From Steroidobacteraceae bacterium (GTDB lineage: Bacteria > Pseudomonadota > Gammaproteobacteria > Steroidobacterales > Steroidobacteraceae), in assembly GCA_023253235.1 (NCBI GenBank), contig JALRHE010000142.1:1-5218 (forward strand): 5,218 bases of DNA. Direction: 5' to 3'. Both the position numbers and the translations under genes were made by a program. Under the pieces are notes generated by a model, which ran no database searches, was not told the DNA's origin, and worked only from the letters and a program-made list of their open reading frames with translations. Position 1 is the stretch's first letter. Each line of letters starts with the position of its first letter. Below, piece by piece: positions 1 to 4,834 of this stretch.

Positions 1-1457
1 AGCTTTGCCGCGCGTTGCTCGATGTCGACCTCCGCCGACGCTTCGGCGAGCAGCGCGTCGAAAGCAGAGTTGGCGTAACCCGACGTATTCACGCCGACGG
101 CTGAACCGGTCGACAAAAGCCGCTCGAGGTAAGCGTGCGGATCGCTCGCAGCGGCCAACCAAACCGAGCGCGTGCTGTCGAAATTACCCACACCCACATC
201 CGCGAACAGCGCTTTGGTTTCTTTGGACTGCAATTCGACTTTCACACCGGCACGCGACCACATGGCACCGATCGCGACGGCGACTTTACGGTTGAGATCC
301 GTGCTCGGAAACGCCAACCGCAAACTCAACGGCTTGCCGGCGTCGTAGCCTGCAGCGGTCAAAAGCTTGCGCGCTTCAGCAACACGACGCGCTTCAGGCC
401 ATTTCGCAAAATCGGGCACCGCCGCCGAGCTGTAATTGAGCACGCCGGGCGGCACGTAGGAATAGGCCTGAACCCCCGGGAAACCGATGATGTTGCGAGC
501 GATCACCTCGCGCTCGATCAGCATGGCGAGTGCGCGTCGCACCCGAACGTCTGCGGTCGGACCTCGCTTGACGTTGAACACGACGACTTCGTTGGCGATC
601 CCGCGACCCAACCGCAACGACTCCCCATGCCGCTGACGCAACTCGGTGGTGCGCTCAGGCGGAACGACCAGAATGAGATCGAGCTCGCCTGCATCGAACC
701 GCCGCACCAACGTGGCGGGATTGCCGAGCGGATAATGGAAAACGCCATCCAGACGCACTCGTGAGGCGCCCCAGAAATTTGGGTTACGCACCAGCTCGAC
801 ATGCGCGTTAGGTCGCCAGTCCTTCAAGACGAAGGCGCCATTGCCGACGAAATTGCCAGGCCGCAACCACGCCGTACCGTGTTTTTCGATCGCATGTCGT
901 GGTGCCGGCATGGCTGAGGACATGATGACGTCGGTGAAATACGGTGTCGGATTCTCGAGCTCGATCACGAGCGTATCGTTGCCGACCGCGCGCACCGCCA
1001 ATCGCTCGATCGGCATGGCGCCAGTGGCAACGGCGCGAGCATGCTTGATCGGAAACAGCCGAGACGCCAACGGAAAAGCCGTTTTCGGATCGAGCATCCG
1101 CTGGAAAGACCAGACCCAGTCCGTCGCCGTCAACGGTCGACCATCGGACCAGCGCGTATTGGGGCGCAACTTGAAGGTGTAGGTCTTGCCGTCGGGACTC
1201 ACGGTCCAGGACTCGGCGCTACCCGGCATCGGTCGACCGTTCATGCCGGGCGTGGTCAATCCCATGAAAAGGTCGAGCACGATCAACTGCTCGCCCGGGA
1301 GGGACACTTTATGGGGATCGACCGTGGCCGGATCGTCGGTACCGACTCGGTGCAGGATGCGTTCGGCCGCCGTGGCGACGACAGGGGACGACGCGAGACC
1401 CAGCGAGGCCAGCCCCAGCCACAACAAGGCAATTTGCCGACGGATGAACCGTCCCAT
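1..1457 (-). CDS. Peptide ABC transporter substrate-binding protein, OppA/MppA-like (partial, C-terminus off the left edge)
   Basis: Reading the minus strand from the ATG at 1457-1455 gives one uninterrupted frame of about 485 codons to the window edge; full-length family members have roughly 530-550, so only the C-terminal tail is missing. A GGGAG Shine-Dalgarno site lies four bases upstream of this ATG. Residues 1-30 form a Sec signal peptide: a basic start (RFIRRQ), a hydrophobic core, and an Ala-Thr-Ala cleavage site before AERILHRVG. Then follow VDPHK (46-50), SPDGKTYTFKLR (87-98), WSDGRPLTATDWV (103-115) and LDPKTAFPLA, which together are the typical N-terminal signature of the SBP_bac_5 family and closest to OppA/MppA. 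The family captures oligopeptides in the periplasm and delivers them to an inner-membrane ABC permease; ligand specificity cannot be read here. Permease genes could lie beyond the left edge, but none is visible. Murein-peptide or heme-peptide binding is also possible. Confidence 0.92.
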   Translation of the reverse strand, partial: MGRFIRRQIALLWLGLASLGLASSPVVATAAERILHRVGTDDPATVDPHKVSLPGEQLIVLDLFMGLTTPGMNGRPMPGSAESWTVSPDGKTYTFKLRPNTRWSDGRPLTATDWVWSFQRMLDPKTAFPLASRLFPIKHARAVATGAMPIERLAVRAVGNDTLVIELENPTPYFTDVIMSSAMPAPRHAIEKHGTAWLRPGNFVGNGAFVLKDWRPNAHVELVRNPNFWGASRVRLDGVFHYPLGNPATLVRRFDAGELDLILVVPPERTTELRQRHGESLRLGRGIANEVVVFNVKRGPTADVRVRRALAMLIEREVIARNIIGFPGVQAYSYVPPGVLNYSSAAVPDFAKWPEARRVAEARKLLTAAGYDAGKPLSLRLAFPSTDLNRKVAVAIGAMWSRAGVKVELQSKETKALFADVGVGNFDSTRSVWLAAASDPHAYLERLLSTGSAVGVNTSGYANSAFDALLAEASAEVDIEQRAAK

Positions 1458-1491
1458 GCGTCTCCCGGAGCGTGCAACCCTGGCAGGAAAA

Positions 1492-1568
1492 TGGCGCGCC
1501 CGGAGAGATTCGAACTCCCGACCCTCAGGTTCGAAGCCTGATGCTCTATCCAACTGAGCTACGGGCGC
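1492..1568 (-). tRNA. tRNA-Arg, anticodon UCG, with encoded CCA
   Basis: The minus strand folds into a complete 77-nt cloverleaf. The acceptor stem is GCGCCCG (1568-1562) paired with CGGGCGC (1502-1496), followed by discriminator G at 1495 and genomically encoded CCA at 1494-1492. The D arm is GCTC/GAGC, and the anticodon stem TCAGG/CCTGA closes the seven-base loop CTTCGAA, whose anticodon TCG is at 1534-1532. The T stem GGGAG/CTCTC carries the conserved TTCGAAT loop. It should read CGA and, by wobble, other CGN arginine codons. CGA is the commonest arginine codon in the neighbouring moaA, which fits. The tRNA lies 34 bp upstream of the transporter gene on the same strand. Confidence 0.97.
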
Positions 1569-1576
1569 GTGCGTGC

Positions 1577-1606
1577 AGTCTAGCACCTGTGACGCCGAGT
1601 CCTTAA
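1577..1606 (-). promoter_or_regulatory. Candidate tRNA-Arg promoter (extended -10)
   Basis: On the minus strand the hexamer TAGACT (1582-1577) is preceded by TG one base upstream (TGC-TAGACT), which is an extended -10 pattern. The predicted start falls at about 1570, giving an almost leaderless tRNA precursor with a GC-rich discriminator. The best -35 is weak, TTAAGG at 1606-1601 with an 18-bp spacer (three of six consensus matches). This is a sigma-70 consensus reading by eye and the transcription start is inferred. Confidence 0.45.
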
Positions 1607-1609
1607 AAT
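1604..1609 (+). promoter_or_regulatory. Candidate -10 element for the plus-strand genes
   Basis: TAAAAT matches the sigma-70 -10 consensus at five of six positions and is the only AT-rich patch in the 81-bp divergent region. A start near 1616 would leave a leader of about 34 nt before the ATG at 1650. No convincing -35 lies 16-18 bp upstream (the region reads TAGCAC or CTAGCA), so it is either activator-dependent or a chance match. It overlaps the weak -35 of the tRNA promoter on the other strand. Confidence 0.4.
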
Positions 1610-1649
1610 CGATCGCGTCCGGCGCGGGGTCGCCGAGGGGTTCTACATC

Positions 1650-2015
1650 ATGAAGACGATCGTTTCGCTCGCCATCGCTGCCGCTTTGTCGGTGGCTCCC
1701 GCCTACGCTGCTTGCACGTATCCGAAAGCACCGGCTGCCATCCCAGACGGTGGCGCCGCCAAGCTTGAGGAGATGCTCGCTGCTCAGAAGGCCGTCAAAG
1801 CTTTCGACGCCGAGATCACGGCCTACCAGAGCTGCCTCGAGGCGGAGCACAACGCCGCCATCGCTGCCAACCCGGAATTGACCGACGAGCAGAAGAACGA
1901 GCGCCTGAAAATTTTGGCGCAGAAGCAGAATGCTGCGGTTGATGATGCCCAGTCTTGGGCTGATCGTCTGAACGCGCAGATCCGCGTTTACAAGGAAAAG
2001 AACGCGAAGAAGTAA
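1650..2015 (+). CDS. Small exported alanine-rich helical protein, function unknown
   Basis: This 121-residue protein is not one I can name. The ATG at 1650 follows a GAGGGG Shine-Dalgarno stretch (1635-1640) at suitable spacing. Residues 1-20 (KTIVSLAIAAALSVAPAYA) form a clear Sec signal peptide with an Ala-Tyr-Ala cleavage site before ACTYPKAP. The mature protein of about 101 residues starts with a Pro-rich segment (CTYPKAPAAIPDGG). The rest is rich in Ala, Glu, Lys and Gln and looks like two or three amphipathic helices, ending in a basic tail (YKEKNAKK). It has two cysteines, Cys22 and Cys62, which could form a periplasmic disulfide. The tetrapeptide before Cys22 (YAAC) is a poor lipobox, so a lipoprotein is less likely. 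I recall similar short CxxP...PDG...YxxCL proteins annotated as hypothetical in gammaproteobacteria, but this is unverified. A stem-loop starts right after its stop codon and moeA follows 55 bp on, so readthrough into the Moco genes is possible. Confidence 0.85.
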   Translation: MKTIVSLAIAAALSVAPAYAACTYPKAPAAIPDGGAAKLEEMLAAQKAVKAFDAEITAYQSCLEAEHNAAIAANPELTDEQKNERLKILAQKQNAAVDDAQSWADRLNAQIRVYKEKNAKK

Positions 2016-2042
2016 CAGCATCCGCCACAGGGCGGATTGCTG
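2016..2042 (+). terminator. Stem-loop right after the small exported protein gene; possible terminator or mRNA 3'-end stabiliser
   Basis: CAGCA-TCCGCC (2016-2026) pairs with GGCGGA-T-TGCTG (2031-2042) around the tetraloop ACAG. This gives an 11-bp stem with one bulged T at 2037, starting directly after the TAA at 2013-2015. The downstream bases (GTGGATACG) are not U-rich, so it does not meet the usual rule for an intrinsic terminator. It may protect the 3' end of a processed message or cause only partial termination ahead of moeA. The fold is seen; its function is inferred. Confidence 0.5.
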
Positions 2043-2050
2043 TGGATACG

Positions 2051-2071
2051 TGCCGGGATACACTCCCGGCA
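2051..2071 (+). repeat. Perfect 8-bp inverted repeat abutting the moeA start; candidate operator or translation-control hairpin
   Basis: TGCCGGGA (2051-2058), a 5-base spacer TACAC, and TCCCGGCA (2064-2071) form a perfect dyad. The last base is the A of the moeA ATG. In RNA this is a stable GC-rich hairpin covering the place where a ribosome binding site should be. In DNA it has the geometry of a dimeric repressor operator. No U-run follows, so it is not an intrinsic terminator. It is far too short for the molybdenum cofactor riboswitch known upstream of E. coli moaA. Confidence 0.6.
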
Positions 2072-3270
2072 TGATCTCCCCTTCCCAAGCCGAGCACCTG
2101 ATCGAGCAGCAGTTGACCTGTCTGCCGATCGAGTCATTGCCACTCGTGCAATGCGTCGGTGCCGTGCTGCGCGAAAATATCTACGCCGAACGCGATCACC
2201 CACCGTTTGATCGGGTATCCATGGACGGCATCGCGATCGACAGCCATGCCGTCGCAACCGGACAGCGCGAGTTCGTCATTCAAGGTGTGCAGGCGGCCGG
2301 CGATCCCCCGCTCACCCTGACGAGTACGCAGCATGCGATCGAAATCATGACGGGCGCCGTCTTGCCGCTACGCTGCGATGCCGTGGTGCCCGTCGAACAA
2401 ATTCGTCTCGGTGACGGACGCGCCACCCTGCTCGGGGAGCTCAAAGTCGCCGCGCGCGCCAATGTGCATGCTCGCGGTTCGGATTGTTTGCAAGGTACTG
2501 CCTTGCTGCACTCGGGCATCCGACTCGGCGCTCCTGAAATCGCGATCGCCGCCGGCGCAGGCATGGCGCGTATCCGCGTCAGTGCCGAGCCGACCATCAG
2601 CGTCATTTCCACCGGTAACGAGTTGATCGAGCCCGGCGATCCCATTGAACCGCATCAGATTCGGCGTTCGAACGTCTACGGCATTGTCGCGGCGTTACGA
2701 CGCCGTGGCTTCCAGCGAATCGCCGACGATCATTTGCCGGATGACCTCGACGCGCTGCGACGACGCCTGCGTGTGCATCTCGATACACACGATGTCGTGA
2801 TCCTCTCGGGCGGTGTGTCGATGGGCAAGTTCGATCTCGTACCGCAGGCTCTCGCCGATCTAGGTGTGCGTGAAGTCTTTCACAAGATTTCGCAACGCCC
2901 CGGCAAACCGATGTGGTTCGGTGTCGCACCCTCGGGTACGGCCGTCTTTGCGTTACCGGGCAATCCCGTCTCGACACTCGTCTGTCTTGCGCGCTACGTC
3001 ATACCGGGTCTGTATACGGCCATGGGTGAGGCGTCCCGCAGCGTCGAAAAAATCGCACTCGCGCAGAGCGTCAAAGTGACACCGGCACTCACCTACTTCA
3101 TGCCGGTGTCGATCAGCATCGACGAGTGGGGTCGTCCTTGGGCAGAGCCCCGACCGACGAACGGTTCAGGCGACTACGCTGCGCTGAGCAGCACGGATGG
3201 CTTCGTCGAATTGCCACCCGGCCCCAATGAATATCCGAAGGGCTTCGTCACTCGCGTTTATCGATGGTGA
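2071..3270 (+). CDS. moeA: Molybdopterin molybdenumtransferase MoeA
   Basis: MoeA inserts molybdate into adenylylated molybdopterin, releasing AMP, in the cytoplasm. The product is 399 residues, the usual length of about 390-410. The N-terminal MoeA_N region contains FDRVSMDGIAID (46-57), the SMDG motif; an AAGDPP stretch and EIMTGAVLPLRCDAVVPVE follow. The MoCF_biosynth (MPT-binding) domain shows STGNEL (180-185), LSGGVSMGKFD (245-255), QRPGKPMWFG (275-284) and ALPGNPVST (294-302). The C-terminal domain ends with NGSGDYAAL and DGFVELP. Start choice: ATG at 2071 gives a normal MoeA N-terminus (MISPSQAEHLIEQ). An in-frame GTG at 2050 would add seven residues that look non-conserved and lies next to a hairpin arm. 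Neither start has a clear Shine-Dalgarno site. SMDGIAI instead of the E. coli-type SMDGYA places it in another subgroup of the family (from memory). It is first in the moeA-moaA-moaC-mobA series. Confidence 0.96.
   Translation: MISPSQAEHLIEQQLTCLPIESLPLVQCVGAVLRENIYAERDHPPFDRVSMDGIAIDSHAVATGQREFVIQGVQAAGDPPLTLTSTQHAIEIMTGAVLPLRCDAVVPVEQIRLGDGRATLLGELKVAARANVHARGSDCLQGTALLHSGIRLGAPEIAIAAGAGMARIRVSAEPTISVISTGNELIEPGDPIEPHQIRRSNVYGIVAALRRRGFQRIADDHLPDDLDALRRRLRVHLDTHDVVILSGGVSMGKFDLVPQALADLGVREVFHKISQRPGKPMWFGVAPSGTAVFALPGNPVSTLVCLARYVIPGLYTAMGEASRSVEKIALAQSVKVTPALTYFMPVSISIDEWGRPWAEPRPTNGSGDYAALSSTDGFVELPPGPNEYPKGFVTRVYRW
3265..3270 (+). promoter_or_regulatory. moaA Shine-Dalgarno site overlapping the moeA stop
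   Basis: TGGTGA contains a GGTGA anti-SD match six bases before the ATG at 3277, and its TGA is the moeA stop codon (3268-3270). This supports the start at 3277 over the in-frame ATG at 3289 and suggests translation of moaA is coupled to that of moeA. Confidence 0.6.
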
Positions 3271-3276
3271 CGACCG

Positions 3277-4308
3277 ATGACGGCGCCGATGAACAACACC
3301 GAACCGCGTGATCGATTACAAAGACCTCTACGAGATCTGCGCATCTCCGTGATGGATCGATGCAATTTCCGTTGCCCCTATTGCATGCCGCAAAGCGTCT
3401 TTCACGATGGCTATCGATTTCTCGGCTCGAAAGAGCGACTCTCGTTCGACGAGATTTTGCGAATCACCCGAGTCGCGGCGAGTCTCGGTCTACGCAAGAT
3501 TCGCATCACCGGCGGTGAACCGTTATTGCGTCCCAACCTCGCTGACTTAATCGGCGACCTCGGCGCCATCGAAGGCATCGACGACATTGCTCTGACCACC
3601 AACGGCATCCTGCTCGCCAAGTACGCCACCGAACTGAAGGCCGCTGGTCTGTCGCGAATCACTGTCAGTCTCGACAGTCTCGATCCCGAGGTTTTTGCCA
3701 CCATGAGCGGCGGCTTTGGCGGTGTCGCCCAAGTGTTGGAAGGAATCGAAGCCGCCCATGCGGTCGGTCTCACTCCGATCAAGATCAATACCGTGGTGCA
3801 GCGCGGCGTCAACGACCATACCGTGCTCGATCTGATCGAGCGTTTTCGAGGCACCGGCGTCATCGTTCGTTTGATCGAGTTCATGGATGTCGGCAATCGC
3901 AATCAATGGGATGAGTCCTTGGTCGTGCCATCGGCGGAGCTTTCCGCTCGCATCCATGCACGCTGGCCGCTCGCGCCGCTACCGGCCAACTATTCGGGCG
4001 AGGTCGCCGAACGACGTGCTTTTGCCGATGGCACCGGTGAGATCGGTTTCATTTCTTCGGTCTCACAACCCTTCTGTGGGTCCTGCTCGCGTGCGCGCCT
4101 CGCCTCGGACGGCAAGTTGTACACCTGTCTCTTCGCCAGCATCGGGACCGATCTGCGAACCCCTCTGCGCCAAGGAGCGAGCGACGACGAGCTCGCAGCG
4201 CTACTGCGAGGCATTTGGGAAAATCGCCGAGACCGTTACAGTGAGCAACGAGCCGAGCTGCGATCTCGGCCCGAGCATAAGGTGGAGATGTTCCACGTAG
4301 GCGGATGA
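3277..4308 (+). CDS. moaA: GTP 3',8-cyclase MoaA (radical SAM)
   Basis: MoaA uses S-adenosylmethionine to convert GTP into 3',8-cyclo-7,8-dihydro-GTP, the first step of molybdenum cofactor synthesis, in the cytoplasm. The 343-residue product is normal length for the family (about 330). The radical SAM cluster motif is C29-NFR-C33-PY-C36, followed by MP. GGEP (79-82) and TTNG (107-110) are the SAM-binding elements, and SLDSLD (131-136) and NTVVQRGVND are typical of MoaA. The second [4Fe-4S] cluster, which binds GTP, is ligated by C267, C270 (FCGSCSRAR) and C284 (LYTCLF). The protein ends in the double-glycine tail (HVGG) needed for activity in known MoaA proteins, so it looks intact and active. 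It starts 6 bp after moeA and stops 10 bp before moaC. Arginine codons are dominated by CGA (15 of 35 by hand count). Confidence 0.98.
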   Translation: MTAPMNNTEPRDRLQRPLRDLRISVMDRCNFRCPYCMPQSVFHDGYRFLGSKERLSFDEILRITRVAASLGLRKIRITGGEPLLRPNLADLIGDLGAIEGIDDIALTTNGILLAKYATELKAAGLSRITVSLDSLDPEVFATMSGGFGGVAQVLEGIEAAHAVGLTPIKINTVVQRGVNDHTVLDLIERFRGTGVIVRLIEFMDVGNRNQWDESLVVPSAELSARIHARWPLAPLPANYSGEVAERRAFADGTGEIGFISSVSQPFCGSCSRARLASDGKLYTCLFASIGTDLRTPLRQGASDDELAALLRGIWENRRDRYSEQRAELRSRPEHKVEMFHVGG

Positions 4309-4322
4309 ACACGGCGAGATGA
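4305..4322 (+). other. Five-codon reading frame bridging moaA and moaC (possible translational coupler)
   Basis: The moaA stop (TGA 4306-4308) overlaps an ATG at 4305 in an ATGA. That ATG opens a frame encoding only MNTAR, whose TGA (4320-4322) in turn overlaps the moaC ATG at 4319, again in an ATGA. Both starts sit in the same heptamer ATGAACA. A GGCGGA stretch lies immediately before the first ATG and GGCGAG immediately before the second. It may pass ribosomes from moaA to moaC, or it may be chance. No peptide function is claimed. Confidence 0.3.
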
Positions 4323-4834
4323 ACATGGCTATTCGACGCGCAAAGAAAAAAAGCTCACGCAGCGGTCTCACCCATCTTGATGCCGATGATCGACCGCGCA
4401 TGGTCGATGTCAGTGACAAAGCTGCTTCCGCGCGTGAAGCGACGGCGGAAGCCGTGGTCAAACTGCCGAAAGCCGTGGCGAGCGCGCTCGCGGCGAGTGG
4501 TCACCGGACACACAAGGGGCCGGTTTTCGATACCGCCATCATCGCTGCCGTTCAAGCCGTCAAACGTACCCACGAGCTCATCCCGTTCTGCCACCCGCTC
4601 CCCATCGACCACTGCGATGTGGACATCGACTCCGCCAAGACCGGCATCGTACGAATTCGCTGCACGGTACGAACGGTGCACCGCACCGGTGTCGAGATGG
4701 AAGCGATGACGGGTGCGACGGTCGCGGCACTCACCGTGTACGACATGTGCAAGGCGCTCTCCCACGATATTCGCATCGGACCCGTACGGCTGCTCACCAA
4801 GCGCGGCGGCAAGCGCGACTTCCGACGACGATGA
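4319..4834 (+). CDS. moaC: Cyclic pyranopterin monophosphate synthase MoaC
   Basis: MoaC converts the MoaA product 3',8-cyclo-7,8-dihydro-GTP into cyclic pyranopterin monophosphate (cPMP). The 171-residue product compares with about 161 in E. coli; the extra residues are a basic N-terminal lead (IRRAKKKSSRSG). Conserved blocks are all present: LTHLD and MVDVSDKA (28-35), HKGPVFDTA with the catalytic lysine K66 (equivalent to E. coli K51), LIPFCHPLP with H92, TGVEMEAMT with E126 and E128, VYDMCKAL with D142 and K145 (E. coli D128 and K131), and GPVRLLTKRGGK (154-165). Start: ATG at 4319 and in-frame ATG at 4325 differ by two residues. GGCGAG at 4313-4318 touches the first but sits six bases from the second, so 4325 may be the true start. 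It overlaps the following gene by four bases. Confidence 0.97.
   Translation: MNMAIRRAKKKSSRSGLTHLDADDRPRMVDVSDKAASAREATAEAVVKLPKAVASALAASGHRTHKGPVFDTAIIAAVQAVKRTHELIPFCHPLPIDHCDVDIDSAKTGIVRIRCTVRTVHRTGVEMEAMTGATVAALTVYDMCKALSHDIRIGPVRLLTKRGGKRDFRRR

Noticed and set aside
135..764. A 209-codon open frame on the plus strand opposite the transporter gene.
   Set aside because: Its translation is Arg/His/Gln-rich with no recognisable motif, and the minus strand carries a clear signal peptide and SBP_bac_5 signatures. It is a shadow frame caused by GC-rich codon bias.
1439..1457. A Tat signal from the Arg-Arg pair at the start of the transporter protein.
   Set aside because: RFIRRQIAL lacks the S/T-R-R-x-F-L-K pattern, and peptide-binding proteins of this family are normally exported by Sec.
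1707..1715. A lipobox before Cys22 of the small exported protein.
   Set aside because: The -3 position is Tyr rather than Leu, Val or Ile, and Ala-Tyr-Ala immediately before fits signal peptidase I better.
1987..1992. TTTACA as a -35 element for a moeA promoter.
   Set aside because: It lies within the upstream coding sequence, and no acceptable -10 occurs 16-18 bp downstream (the sequence there is AAGTAA or AGTAAC).
2050..2070. GTG at 2050 as the moeA start, adding MPGYTPG.
   Set aside because: The extension looks unlike MoeA N-termini, the GTG has no clear Shine-Dalgarno site, and the ATG at 2071 gives the expected N-terminus. It is not fully excluded because the ATG also lacks a good site.
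2016..2070. A molybdenum cofactor riboswitch upstream of the Moco genes.
   Set aside because: The known Moco RNA is well over 100 nt with several conserved helices. Only 55 bp with two simple hairpins are available here.
3411..3902. A 163-codon open frame antisense to moaA, and similar antisense frames over moeA and moaC (for example 4355-4843).
   Set aside because: These frames are composition artefacts of CGA/TCG-rich coding sequence. They show no domain motifs, and the sense strand encodes well-conserved proteins.
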